Below are positions 17,378 through 25,281 of a stretch of 64,000 nt of DNA, in pieces. The position numbers and the translations under genes are program-made. Location: the NCBI GenBank assembly GCA_019635355.1, contig JAHBZQ010000001.1, positions 5,022,001 through 5,086,000 on the forward strand, read 5' to 3'. A model generated the notes under the pieces. The model saw only the letters and a program-made list of their open reading frames with translations. It had not been told where the DNA came from and did no database searches. The stretch's first letter is position 1. The number at the start of each line of letters is the position of its first letter. Source of the stretch: Rhizobacter sp. Its GTDB lineage: Bacteria; Pseudomonadota; Gammaproteobacteria; Burkholderiales; Burkholderiaceae_C.

Positions 17378-17771
17378 ACGATCGGTGCTCGCCGGCCTTG
17401 GAAGGGCCGCTGCAGACGGCCTCATACAATCGCGCACCCCCCGATGGATCTGAGACCTTGAAAACGACCTCGAAAGCAGTTCGCCCTGGAAAAAATCTCC
17501 TGCCCAAGGCAGAGAAGAATGAAGAAGCCGTCGTGGTGGTGAGCCCGCCCGTGCAGACGGAAAAAGCCCGCATGAAGACCATCCTCGTGGCCTCGTATGG
17601 CTGGCCCACCGCCGACATGCAACCGTCCCGCCGCCAAGCGGCGCGCCGCTGAGATCTGCGGCTGAGGCGTGGGGCCGTGCGCCGCTGGCGCCCACGTCAT
17701 TGACGGCGTAAGCTGAAGGGCCGCCCGAGCACCACGCTGCTCGCCTCAAGGCCATCGTCGGGCCGGACGGA
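17378..17771. other. GC-rich stretch without a convincing gene
   Basis: About 390 bp between the orphan core site and the VOC-family gene. Several overlapping frames are open, but none shows a plausible start, motif or codon pattern. It probably derives from the same chromosomal segment as the VOC gene. No attC arm is recognisable. Confidence 0.5.
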
Positions 17772-17786
17772 GTGAAAGGACTTCCC

Positions 17787-18167
17787 ATGTTGTCCAACTC
17801 GTCTGTGACCACCATGCTCCCCGTCAAGGACATGGCCCGCGCCCGATCCTTCTACGAAGACCGATTGGGCCTCAAGCCTGGCGGACTGCGCCCCGACGGC
17901 AAGTTCGTCTACGCCGTGGGCGGCAGCACGCTCGCCCTGTTCCCGAAGCCCGAAGGCACCAAGGCCGACCACACCGCCATCAGCTTCCGCGTCGACGACA
18001 TCGTCGCCAGCATCGACAAGCTCAAACGCGCGGGCGTGGTGTTCGAGGACTACGACTTCCCCGGCTTGAAGACCGTCAACCACGTGTGCGTGCTCGGTGC
18101 CGAGAAGGCTGCGTGGTTCAAGGACACCGAGGGGAACTACCTCTGCATTCATGAGGACCTGGGTTGA
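17787..18167 (+). CDS. VOC family (glyoxalase/dioxygenase-fold) protein
   Basis: 126 aa. A single beta-alpha-beta-beta-beta VOC module: VTTMLPVKDMARARSFYEDR at the N-terminus, GLKPGG, then FKDTEGNYLCIHED at the C-terminus with the metal-site Glu in the last strand. An ATG at 17772 adds five residues; the ATG at 17787 (MLSNSSV) is used here. High GC and plus-strand orientation set it apart from the cassettes; it looks like a chromosomal gene carried into the array. Confidence 0.8.
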   Translation: MLSNSSVTTMLPVKDMARARSFYEDRLGLKPGGLRPDGKFVYAVGGSTLALFPKPEGTKADHTAISFRVDDIVASIDKLKRAGVVFEDYDFPGLKTVNHVCVLGAEKAAWFKDTEGNYLCIHEDLG

Positions 18168-18221
18168 GTGGTTTTCGTCGCGCGTGGTGCTTGCGACGTC
18201 GCCTCGGCGGAAGGGGCCGAC

Positions 18222-18946
18222 CGCATAACGCCAGCAAGCTGCCGCTGACGAGGTGGTTCCAAGCGGCCTACGTGCTCAGCCAGGCCAAGAACAACGTGAG
18301 CGCGCTGGAACTGATGAGGCACCTGGGGGTGAGCTACCCGACGGCCTGGTCGCTCAAGCACAAGCTGATGGAGGCGATGCGCGAGCGTGAGCGCACCCGC
18401 ACGCTGCAAGGCACGGTACAGGTGGACGAGGCCTTCCTGGGAGGGCAAGCCAGCGGGCACTCCAGCCTGGGCAGGAAGGGTAAGGTCCCGTTGCTGGCGG
18501 CCGTGTCGGCCGCACCTGACGGCAAGGCGGCTCAGGTGTGCTTCTCCCAGCAGCCGGCCACCGGAGAAGACGTGGTGGTGTTCTGCCTGAACACGCTGGC
18601 CCCGAGGTGCATGGTGGTCTCTGACGGGGCACCCAGCTTCAACTACGTGAAGTGGAACCGCATTGCCCAGCATCAGCCCATCGTCACCGGGGGAGGCAAG
18701 CAGGCCTGCGAGATCCCGGCGCTCAAGGCGGTGAACACGGTGCTGAGCAACCTGAAGACGGGCATTGCGGGCACGTACCACGCGTTCAAGTTCGCCAAGT
18801 ACGCCCCGCGGTACCTTGCCGAATACCAGTTCCGCTTCAACAGGCGGTTCGATCTGGCCGGCCTCATGCAGAGCGTGATCCGGGCCGCCGCAGCCTGCAA
18901 ACCCGTTCCTCTGCCTGTGCTTCGCATGGCTGAGGTTCGTTGCTAA
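18222..18946 (+). pseudogene. N-terminally truncated IS1595-type transposase
   Basis: About 240 codons open from near 18222. The ISXO2-like domain is recognisable: LPLTRWFQAAYVLSQ, LGVSYPTAWSLKHKLME, VDEAFLGG, then the acidic SDGAPSF and a C-terminal EYQFRFNRRF. The zinc-ribbon N-terminus of IS1595 transposases is missing and no terminal inverted repeats are evident. It abuts the VOC gene directly, so this is a remnant rather than an active element. Confidence 0.8.
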
Positions 18947-18963
18947 TCAGGGACTTCTGCGAT

Positions 18964-19032
18964 GCCTAACGTTTGACATGAGAGGCTCGACCCGGCTTGC
19001 CGGGGCGAGTCCTCTCGATGGAAGGGTTAGGC
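18964..19032 (-). other. attC 2
   Basis: 69 bp, cores GCCTAAC/GTTAGGC. Variable stem CTCG pairs with CGAG around the CCGGCTTGCCGG tip. 3' site of the Lys/Ala-rich cassette to its right. Confidence 0.95.
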
Positions 19033-19066
19033 ATCGGGCGTGCCAAGGCCTGACTTCTTCTGGAAG

Positions 19067-19234
19067 CTACTTCTTGGCAGCCTTTTTCGCTTGCTTCTTA
19101 GCTGCGGACTTCTCGGCGGACTTCTGCTTGGCTGCTTTGCCCTTCGCCTCGTCTCGCAACTGCTTCTCGGTCTTGGCTTGGGCGAGGCTCGGAACCAGGG
19201 CTATTGGGGCTGCGACCAAACTCACGGTGAGCAC
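19067..19234 (-). CDS. Cassette gene: short secreted Lys/Ala-rich protein
   Basis: 55 aa from a GTG at 19234. Residues 1-19 look like a signal peptide ending SLAQA, followed by a very basic, Ala/Lys-rich tail of KKQAKKAAKK type. A longer frame from 19435 exists, but its first 70 residues look non-coding. Function unknown; the Lys/Ala tail is low-complexity and could bind nucleic acid or anionic polymer. Confidence 0.4.
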   Translation of the reverse strand: MLTVSLVAAPIALVPSLAQAKTEKQLRDEAKGKAAKQKSAEKSAAKKQAKKAAKK

Positions 19235-19440
19235 TGCATCGGAGAGCTCCAAAGTTGCGGTTCGCCACCACGGCGGCCCGTTGAAAGCATTCTGTAGCCC
19301 ACCGGCGCTTCGCCCCAACTTCCTTTCAGACCATGTGCGGCATGTGTCACGTTCTTGCGCTGCGAATCTGAGGTGCGCAGAGGCCGCTGAAAACACCGTC
19401 GGGAAGCACTTGCGTGACCCTTCGGTTGGGTTCATCCGAT

Positions 19441-19512
19441 GCCTAACGTTTGACATGAGCTGCGGCCGACGGGCGTAGCCCGTTGGACGTCAGCTCGATG
19501 GAAGGGTTAGGC
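19441..19512 (-). other. attC 3
   Basis: 72 bp, cores GCCTAAC/GTTAGGC. Inner arm is the GAGCTGC/GTCAGCTC variant and the tip is GACGGGCGTAGCCCGTTGG. Same subtype as attC 4. Confidence 0.95.
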
Positions 19513-19576
19513 GCCGCCGTGTTGGCCGTGCACCTGAACCAAGGTGACCGCAGTGCAGCAGGTTTGTGCATGGAAC

Positions 19577-19822
19577 CTACTTCTCACCCCAACGCCACCT
19601 CGGTGGCTCGCCTTTGAGCCAGCAGATGGCCAGCAGAACAAGGCTTAGCCCAACCGCATAGCCAACGAACAGCGTTGACCCCCACTGCGGCAGGAACAGC
19701 GAACCGACCCCGAGCAACACGAAGAACGCAACTAGGACAGCCCAGCCTTGCCAGGCACTCGGTACACCCCAGCCCCAGCCGTAGCGCTTGGCGGGGAACC
19801 AGTATTGCGGTTGGTTCGACAT
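19577..19822 (-). CDS. Cassette gene: small two-helix membrane protein
   Basis: 81 aa starting MSNQPQYWFPAKRYGWGWG, then two hydrophobic helices (WAVLVAFFVLLGVGSLF and GYAVGLSLVLLAICWL), ending in a Trp/Arg-rich tail. Start at 19822 chosen because the upstream in-frame extension enters the attC. The Trp/Gly-rich N-terminus is a type often met in small cassette proteins; function unknown. Confidence 0.75.
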   Translation of the reverse strand: MSNQPQYWFPAKRYGWGWGVPSAWQGWAVLVAFFVLLGVGSLFLPQWGSTLFVGYAVGLSLVLLAICWLKGEPPRWRWGEK

Positions 19823-19902
19823 GTATGAGCTCCGATGCAGGGTGCGCGCTACAGCGCGATGCGAGATCGTATCGGGCGGCGCGGTGCTTCCTCTTTGGCG
19901 GC

Positions 19903-19974
19903 GCCTAACGTTTGACATGAGCTGCGGCCGACGGGCGTAGCCCGTTGGACGTCAGCTCGATGGAAGGGTTAGGT
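19903..19974 (-). other. attC 4
   Basis: 72 bp, cores GCCTAAC/GTTAGGT (one-base variant of the inner core). GAGCTGC/CAGCTC arm, like attC 3. Confidence 0.94.
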
Positions 19975-20316
19975 CTCTGGCGGGAGACCAACGTCCATGC
20001 CGTCATAGCTTTGCAAACCATGGTCTTGGGCGAATGCATAGAACTCTTGATTTCGAGCATCAAGAGAGGATGGAGTGTGGATTTCGACTTTCTCAACATG
20101 GAGAAAGTAATAGGGCTCAACGCCGGGGTCGACATTCGCCTCAAAGACATCAACTGGAACGTAGCCCTGGCGCTCAAGCTTGGGAACCAGCGCGTTCAGC
20201 TTCTGCGAAGACGTATCGGTAAAGAAGTAGCCCCACAGCATTGGCTTTGTCATGTCCCACTTGCCTTGGGCCGAGATATTCCCAAACATCTCTTCCAGTT
20301 GTTCGATGGTGATCAT
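19969..20316 (-). CDS. Cassette gene: RraB-like ribonuclease E inhibitor family protein
   Basis: 115 aa. The pattern MLWGYFFTDTSSQKLNALV, then GYVPVDVF and the C-terminal YDGMDVGLPPE fits the RraB fold (regulator of RNase activity B). In E. coli RraB binds the C-terminal scaffold of RNase E and changes mRNA decay. Here the gene is mobile, with its stop codon inside the attC core. Whether it targets host RNase E or another partner is not known. Confidence 0.7.
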   Translation of the reverse strand: MITIEQLEEMFGNISAQGKWDMTKPMLWGYFFTDTSSQKLNALVPKLERQGYVPVDVFEANVDPGVEPYYFLHVEKVEIHTPSSLDARNQEFYAFAQDHGLQSYDGMDVGLPPET

Positions 20317-20338
20317 GTTGTGTGAATGACTGTGAGAG

Positions 20339-20407
20339 ACCTAACGTTTGACATGAGCTGCGTGACCCGGCTTGCCGGGGCACGTCCTCTCGATGGAAGG
20401 GTTAGGC
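20339..20407 (-). other. attC 5 (hybrid arms)
   Basis: 69 bp, cores ACCTAAC/GTTAGGC. Left arm GAGCTG does not pair with right arm CCTCTC, while the inner stem CGTG/CACG is intact; this looks like a chimera of the attC 3 and the common type. An IS30-family element starts 3 bp to the right. Confidence 0.93.
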
Positions 20408-20410
20408 GCC

Positions 20411-21486
20411 GCGGGTTCACAGAGTAAGTGCAACACCTTCTCCAAAAAAGGTGGGGAGCTGGCAATACTGCCTGCACCTCAACCGGCAAGAAGGGGTAGC
20501 AGACATGGGGTATCACCAACTCACCCAGGATGAACGGTACAACATCGCCCGGATGCGGGCCAGAGGGCACAGCCAGCGAGAGATTGCCAAGTGCCTAGGG
20601 CGATCACCTTCGACGATCAGTCGAGAGGTGTGGCGCAACCGAAGCGTGCACGACGGCTTCTACCGGCCCAGCAAGGCGCAGAGCAAGGCGATGGCCAGGC
20701 GAAGCAAGAGCCGCAAGAAGAGCCAGTACACCCGCCAGGAGTGGGCCAGGCTGTTGGTGCAACTCAGGCGCTACTGGAGCCCCCAGCAAATAGCAGGACG
20801 GCGCAAGCGGCTGGGGCGACGCCCCATCAGCCACGAGACGATCTACCGCTACGTGAGGAAGAACCGGCTAGGAGGGGGCGACTTGTGGCGCAGCCTCAGG
20901 CACATGAGCAAGATCGGGCGCAAACACCGGGGAAGCCCCGCCACGCGGGGCCTATTGGCGGGCAAGAGCCACATCAGCGAGCGACCACCCGAGGTGGAGC
21001 TACGCCAGGAGATTGGGCACTACGAAGGCGACACCGTGATGGGCCCAGACGGACGCCACTGCATCCTGACGCTGGTGGAGCGGGTGACCGGCTACGTGCT
21101 GATCAAGAAGCTGAGCGCGAGGAATGCAGAGCAGGCTGCATCGGCACTGGCTCGCATGGTGATCGGCCTGAAAGGCCGGATCAAGACGATCACGCTGGAC
21201 AACGGCACCGAGTTCCACGGCTACAAGAGCGTGCAGGACCAGTTCGGGGTGAAGTTCTTCTTCGCCACGCCCTACCACTCATGGGAGCGGGGCACCAACG
21301 AGAACACCAACGGATTGATCCGGCAGTACCTGCCCAAGGGCATGTGCTTGAAGAATCTCACCCAGGCCCAATGCAACTGGATCGCCAACGAGCTCAACAA
21401 CCGGCCGCGTGAGCGACTAGCATTTAGAACACCGGCGGAAGCCTTCCGCCGTCCGCAGGGTGTTGCACTTCAAAGTTGAACTCAAG
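20411..21486 (+). mobile_element. IS30-family element A, copy 1
   Basis: 1076 bp, identical in extent to copies at 36289-37364 and 53779-54854. Imperfect terminal inverted repeats share GTTCA(N6)AAGTGCAACACC. Left end lies 3 bp outside attC 5. No clear target duplication can be fixed by eye; the limits could shift by 2-3 bp. Confidence 0.88.
20505..21479 (+). CDS. IS30-family transposase (element A, copy 1)
   Basis: 324 aa. N-terminal helix-turn-helix SQREIAKCLGRSPSTISRE, then the DDE catalytic core: GHYEGDTVMG, LDNGTEFHG and the final Glu in GTNENTNGLIRQYLP, all typical of IS30. ATG at 20505 preferred over an upstream GTG. Intact and identical to the other two copies, so the element was active recently. 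Confidence 0.96.
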   Translation: MGYHQLTQDERYNIARMRARGHSQREIAKCLGRSPSTISREVWRNRSVHDGFYRPSKAQSKAMARRSKSRKKSQYTRQEWARLLVQLRRYWSPQQIAGRRKRLGRRPISHETIYRYVRKNRLGGGDLWRSLRHMSKIGRKHRGSPATRGLLAGKSHISERPPEVELRQEIGHYEGDTVMGPDGRHCILTLVERVTGYVLIKKLSARNAEQAASALARMVIGLKGRIKTITLDNGTEFHGYKSVQDQFGVKFFFATPYHSWERGTNENTNGLIRQYLPKGMCLKNLTQAQCNWIANELNNRPRERLAFRTPAEAFRRPQGVALQS

Positions 21487-21488
21487 CG

Positions 21489-21914
21489 TCATTTTTCGTA
21501 CTCGCAAGAGCTTTGCTGACTTTGCCAGCGACCGCCGCGGTCTAGGCAGTGATCTTGCGCCAGATACTCACTCGTAGCGGAGTAGATGTGCGTGGCAACG
21601 ATAACGATCGCCACAAGCAGGATGCAGCCAAGGACGGTTGCGACCAAGTACCAGCCTGTGCGTGCTGGGGAAAACGCTTTTCCTGCTTCTCTTCGCTCGA
21701 AGTACTGAGTTGCCTGCTTGATGCCGGGAAGCGCCATATACGCGTGGACGACGAACTCGAAGGCTGTACTGGCGATGAGATAGGCCGGAACTGCAAGTAC
21801 TGCCCACAGCGCCCAAACGACGGCACCACTTGGCGAATACAAGTACCAGGCTGCTCCGGCAACTGACGCTGCGAGCAGCCACGCTACGAGAAGAATCAGC
21901 ACTTTGCGTGACAT
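21489..21914 (-). CDS. Cassette gene: three-helix membrane protein
   Basis: 141 aa starting MSRKVLILLVAWLLAASVAG. Hydrophobic helices at ~5-23, ~33-55 and ~92-115, then a Cys-containing tail (DHCLDRGGRWQSQQSSCEYEK). The stop is only a few bases from the end of IS element A, which separates the gene from its own attC. Function unknown. Confidence 0.75.
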   Translation of the reverse strand: MSRKVLILLVAWLLAASVAGAAWYLYSPSGAVVWALWAVLAVPAYLIASTAFEFVVHAYMALPGIKQATQYFERREAGKAFSPARTGWYLVATVLGCILLVAIVIVATHIYSATSEYLAQDHCLDRGGRWQSQQSSCEYEK

Positions 21915-21940
21915 CGTTGGTGGGGCGCTCTTTCTATGAC

Positions 21941-22009
21941 GCCTAACGTTTGACATGAGAGGCTCGCCCCGGCTTGCCGGGGCGAGTCCTCTCGATGGAA
22001 GGGTTAGGC
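21941..22009 (-). other. attC 6
   Basis: 69 bp, cores GCCTAAC/GTTAGGC, stem CTCG/CGAG. 3' site of the two-lipoprotein cassette. Confidence 0.95.
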
Positions 22010-22019
22010 ATCGGGCGTA

Positions 22020-22265
22020 CTACTTCCGATACCGGCCTTTTTCGCACCAGAACTTCGTCTTAACTTCTGGTTGCCGCTGGAATAGATCCCTGGCTTGATC
22101 GCAATTCTCACGGTTGTATGCCTCACCGTCAGACGCGTCGAACGTTGCGACATGAATACGCATGCTCGTATCGACGACGCTACTCCGATAGAGCACATAT
22201 GTAGACGAGTCACCGCAGGCGGACAGTGCGGCGCTGAGCATCAGAACAGTCAGTCCGTGATTCAT
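22020..22265 (-). CDS. Cassette gene: small lipoprotein
   Basis: 81 aa. MNHGLTVLMLSAALSACGDSS is a type II signal peptide with lipobox LSAC (lipid-modified Cys about residue 17). The mature part has further Cys residues (RENCDQARD, FWCEKGRYRK). It follows another lipoprotein gene in the same cassette after 4 bp. Outer-membrane or periplasmic anchoring is likely; function unknown. Confidence 0.75.
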   Translation of the reverse strand: MNHGLTVLMLSAALSACGDSSTYVLYRSSVVDTSMRIHVATFDASDGEAYNRENCDQARDLFQRQPEVKTKFWCEKGRYRK

Positions 22266-22269
22266 GGTG

Positions 22270-22551
22270 CTACAGCGTGCAGTATGCAAAGCCAATGCTT
22301 GGATCTGGATCTTTGCGGCAAATCATTTCACCCGGTCTGGATTTGCTATCGCACAGCATATCGGCCCAGTTCTTGTGACTTTCGCATGAGTCGAGATCTT
22401 TGAAGCGGGCTGCGACAAAGCAGTTAGATTCCGCGGCTCCGCAGATCACGTACTTGGCGGGCGTTTCTCCCTTTGCACCGCTCACGCCACCAGAGCCCTG
22501 ATCGCAGGACATGAGCGCCAACAGAGGGAAGCAGAGAAGCAGCCGATTCAT
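22270..22551 (-). CDS. Cassette gene: small lipoprotein, first of a two-gene cassette
   Basis: 93 aa. MNRLLLCFPLLALMSCDQG gives a signal peptide with lipobox LMSC. The mature protein has six further Cys residues, suggesting disulfides in the periplasm. The downstream lipoprotein gene begins 4 bp after its stop, making this one of few two-gene cassettes here. Confidence 0.75.
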   Translation of the reverse strand: MNRLLLCFPLLALMSCDQGSGGVSGAKGETPAKYVICGAAESNCFVAARFKDLDSCESHKNWADMLCDSKSRPGEMICRKDPDPSIGFAYCTL

Positions 22552-22556
22552 CCGAT

Positions 22557-22625
22557 GCCTCACGTTTGACATGAGAGGCCCGACCCGGCTTGCCGGGGCG
22601 GGTCCTCTCGATGGAAGGGTTAGGC
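22557..22625 (-). other. attC 7
   Basis: 69 bp, outer core GCCTCAC (one-base variant) and inner core GTTAGGC, stem CCCG/CGGG. Confidence 0.94.
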
Positions 22626-22626
22626 G

Positions 22627-23064
22627 TCACCGGCATTCGACGCCTTTTCCAAGATTCTTGACGACAAGGCTTAACTCTGGAAGCTGGTTGAAGCCGCCCG
22701 AATACTGAAAGTAGCGCTTTCCGCTAACTGGTGCGAGCTCGATCGCTGAGCACGGAAAGACGTGAATGACTGCCAGTGGTTGCGCGGATTTGAAGAACTC
22801 TATGTCGGTGCTGCATGCAAACTTTGTGGCTGCTATTTCCTTCGGACTTCTCACTTGAGCCATCTCTGCCACGAGCTTCTTCACTTGCGCGAGATCTTGA
22901 ATCTCTATCGTTTTCTCGGGCACCCGCTTGCAACGAGTGATCACGACTCTGATGCTCGTCGACTCTTGAATTGAACGTGGAAGAGGAGCGAGCTCGCCGG
23001 CTGGAGACTGAGCGACTGCAAATGAGCAAAGTAGCCCAGCTGAGAGACGACGAACTCGCTTCAT
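22627..23064 (-). CDS. Cassette gene: secreted protein of unknown function
   Basis: 145 aa starting MKRVRRLSAGLLCSFAVAQS, a basic plus hydrophobic signal peptide. The mature domain has paired Cys residues (ITRCKR, FACSTD, FPCSAIEL, VECR). Probably periplasmic. The start lies a few bases from the upstream attC, as expected for a cassette gene. No family recognised. Confidence 0.7.
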   Translation of the reverse strand: MKRVRRLSAGLLCSFAVAQSPAGELAPLPRSIQESTSIRVVITRCKRVPEKTIEIQDLAQVKKLVAEMAQVRSPKEIAATKFACSTDIEFFKSAQPLAVIHVFPCSAIELAPVSGKRYFQYSGGFNQLPELSLVVKNLGKGVECR

Positions 23065-23067
23065 GAC

Positions 23068-23136
23068 GCCTAACGTTTGACATGAGAGGCTCGACCCGGC
23101 TTGCCGGGGCGAGTCCTCTCGATGGAAGGGTTAGAC
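23068..23136 (-). other. attC 8
   Basis: 69 bp, cores GCCTAAC/GTTAGAC, stem CTCG/CGAG. Confidence 0.95.
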
Positions 23137-23145
23137 ATCGCTGTT

Positions 23146-23727
23146 CTACCTGTAGAGATTCATGAAGAAGTTGGGCATAGCACCACGCTTAACCTTCTTC
23201 TCCCAGATGGACAGCCAAAGACTACCGCTCTTCCAGAATGAGCGGCATTGCTCAAAGTAGGCAAGGACGCTCTCAGATTCGCCCGCCTTAAGAAGCTCTC
23301 TAGCGAGCTGCATGGTTGGGCCGAAGGAACCGAGCTGCGGGGAACCGCGAACGCTGCCAGAGGCGTGGAGCGCTTCGACCGCCTGCTGGGTGCTCTTGCT
23401 GCGAAGCGCCAGCAGACCCAAGACAGTATGACCAGCGTGTAGCGCGTTGCTGTAGTTCCAGTTGTCTTTGAACTGCTCGGCGAGCGTGATTGACCTTCTG
23501 GCGAGTTGTTCTGCTTCTTCGAATAGCCCCAGGTAGTACGCAGCAAATGCTGCGCTCGGCAGGGCGTAGAAGGCCTCTTCATCTGTAGATGCATCTGCCA
23601 GCTCAGAAAGCTCCTTCTCCGCGCGCTGAAGTACGGCCTTCCGAATGCGCCGCTCCATTGCAGGCTTGACCACCAGGCGCTCACTCTCGACTTCCCAGCT
23701 GACTTGCTTGACGCGACGCTTCGGCAT
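23146..23727 (-). CDS. Cassette gene: TPR-like soluble protein
   Basis: 193 aa, helical, no signal. Segments such as AAYYLGLFEEAEQLARRSITLAE and ALHAGHTVLGLLALRS have the spacing of tetratricopeptide-type helix pairs. A protein-binding role is plausible; no catalytic motif seen. Confidence 0.65.
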   Translation of the reverse strand: MPKRRVKQVSWEVESERLVVKPAMERRIRKAVLQRAEKELSELADASTDEEAFYALPSAAFAAYYLGLFEEAEQLARRSITLAEQFKDNWNYSNALHAGHTVLGLLALRSKSTQQAVEALHASGSVRGSPQLGSFGPTMQLARELLKAGESESVLAYFEQCRSFWKSGSLWLSIWEKKVKRGAMPNFFMNLYR

Positions 23728-23734
23728 AGGCGAT

Positions 23735-23806
23735 GTCTAACGTTTGACATGAGAGGCGGCGCAAGGGCGTAGCCCTTGTGACGTCCTCTCGATGGAAGGG
23801 TTAGGC
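23735..23806 (-). other. attC 9
   Basis: 72 bp, cores GTCTAAC/GTTAGGC, AAGGGCGTAGCCCTTG tip. Confidence 0.95.
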
Positions 23807-23836
23807 CGCGCGCGAGCCGCTCGGTGAGGCGGCGAA

Positions 23837-24583
23837 TCAGTGATCACTTCTCGAACCCTTGCTAGGCGCTTGAGCGTCACGAATGCCCTTTACCGTCTCT
23901 TCGGGCCTGAAGACCTCGCGGATGTGCGCCGAAACCTGACCTGGGCCTAGGAGGCCGAGCACATGCAACCATGTTGCATGAACAACATAGCGGTTCGCGT
24001 AGAACTCTCCTATAAGGGCGCTGCCGCCGCTGCTTCGATATTTGCTCATCGTCCAAGCAAGCGACTCAAGTTCCTTCTCCATTAGGAAAGCTCTTACCTT
24101 CACTTCTGCATCATGTGCTTCCAAATCACGATTGGAGAAGGCGTAGGCGTTCCAGTTCTCTGTCTTTTCTATCGCTGTAAGCCCAGCCTGCATTAGCACA
24201 TCGTGAAACGATTGCCCCTTATGCAATGGGTTGCGCATAGGCTCGCGAAGAAACTCGTCGACCCTGGCTGAGAGGCCTGCCGCCAAGCGTTGTAGCTCTT
24301 CGATCCCGGATTGAGACCGCACCATGCTTAGCTGGCGGGACTGAAGCCCAATAGTCAGCGCGACGCCCAAGAACGCGAGAAAGGAAAAGATTGGATTGAG
24401 TATTCCTCCTACGAAGTCACCGAAGGCGCCCCACAGTTCTTGATCTCTTGAAAGAGTTAGCCAGTCTGCTCCACGGCCGAACTTATAGAAGTACAGGCTG
24501 TATGTAGCCAACACTGCGACGGTTCCGACGATGAAAAACGCAAAGAGGATGCGGCCAAGGGTGAGGCTTAAGTTTCTTGTCAT
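23837..24583 (-). CDS. Cassette gene: putative phage abortive-infection (putAbiC-like) membrane protein
   Basis: 248 aa. Two N-terminal membrane helices flank ELWGAFGDFVGGILNPIF, the hallmark of the putative AbiC family of membrane proteins linked to abortive infection. The helical cytosolic domain continues to residue ~225. Family assignment is by this motif and topology. If correct it may sense infection and stop host growth; no partner gene shares the cassette. Confidence 0.6.
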   Translation of the reverse strand: MTRNLSLTLGRILFAFFIVGTVAVLATYSLYFYKFGRGADWLTLSRDQELWGAFGDFVGGILNPIFSFLAFLGVALTIGLQSRQLSMVRSQSGIEELQRLAAGLSARVDEFLREPMRNPLHKGQSFHDVLMQAGLTAIEKTENWNAYAFSNRDLEAHDAEVKVRAFLMEKELESLAWTMSKYRSSGGSALIGEFYANRYVVHATWLHVLGLLGPGQVSAHIREVFRPEETVKGIRDAQAPSKGSRSDH

Positions 24584-24661
24584 CTGTTCCCTCCTTCTGT
24601 GTGCCGACTGTCATGCTCTGGTTGTGGTCGTCGGCTGGTCGCTGGCACCGAGTTTCGCGAG

Positions 24662-24730
24662 GCCTAACGTTTGACATGAGAGGCATGCCCCGGCTTGCCG
24701 GGGCATGTCCTCTCGATGGAAGGGTTAGGC
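24662..24730 (-). other. attC 10
   Basis: 69 bp, cores GCCTAAC/GTTAGGC, self-complementary stem CATG/CATG. Confidence 0.95.
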
Positions 24731-24731
24731 G

Positions 24732-25184
24732 TCACTTGGGCCGCGCTGGAATGGCTTGAACCCTGAGTGCAACGCGACACCACAAGAAGGTGACTAGGCA
24801 CAGGAGGGCGAAGAAGGCCAGGACTTGCGCAGCGATTGTGAAGACTGAATCATGGACTTGAGCCTCTGGCGTGTGACGGACGCTTAGCCATACAGCGTGT
24901 GAGAAGGAGACTGCGCCGCAAGTTTGCAGCATGTAGCGAAGCTTGAGAATGTTTAGGGCTCTCAGGGACAAACCTACGACAAAGGTGCCGAAGAACAGTG
25001 CGGCATAGAACGGCGCGGCAAAGCTCATGGCTAGCCCTACAGGTGTGATGGAGCCAAATACAGGCTGCGCGAACGGCCCCTTCATCACCTCCGTCCACAC
25101 ATAGATGCCGAACGCAAATATCGGGACGGCAGCGGCCAAAGGCGCAAGACTTGATGCCAACAGCATTCGACGGATTGAAGGCAT
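24732..25184 (-). CDS. Cassette gene: four-helix membrane protein
   Basis: 150 aa with about four hydrophobic helices (residues ~8-30, ~47-70, ~84-101, ~113-137). Short loops, no motif. The start MPSIRRMLL is 17 bp from the upstream attC. Function unknown. Confidence 0.7.
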   Translation of the reverse strand: MPSIRRMLLASSLAPLAAAVPIFAFGIYVWTEVMKGPFAQPVFGSITPVGLAMSFAAPFYAALFFGTFVVGLSLRALNILKLRYMLQTCGAVSFSHAVWLSVRHTPEAQVHDSVFTIAAQVLAFFALLCLVTFLWCRVALRVQAIPARPK

Positions 25185-25200
25185 AGGCTTCCGGTGTGAC

Positions 25201-25269
25201 GCCTAACGTTTGACATGAGAGGCGGCGACCGGCTTGCCGGGCGACGTCCTCTCGATGGAAGGGTTGGGC
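25201..25269 (-). other. attC 11
   Basis: 69 bp, cores GCCTAAC/GTTGGGC (variant), ACCGGCTTGCCGGG tip with CGGCG/CGACG flanks. Confidence 0.93.
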
Positions 25270-25281
25270 GTCTGCATCGAA

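Noticed and set aside
20591..21412. 273-aa frame inside IS30 element A (also in the other two copies)
   Set aside because: Arg/Gln/His-rich +1-frame shadow of the transposase gene without any recognisable domain.
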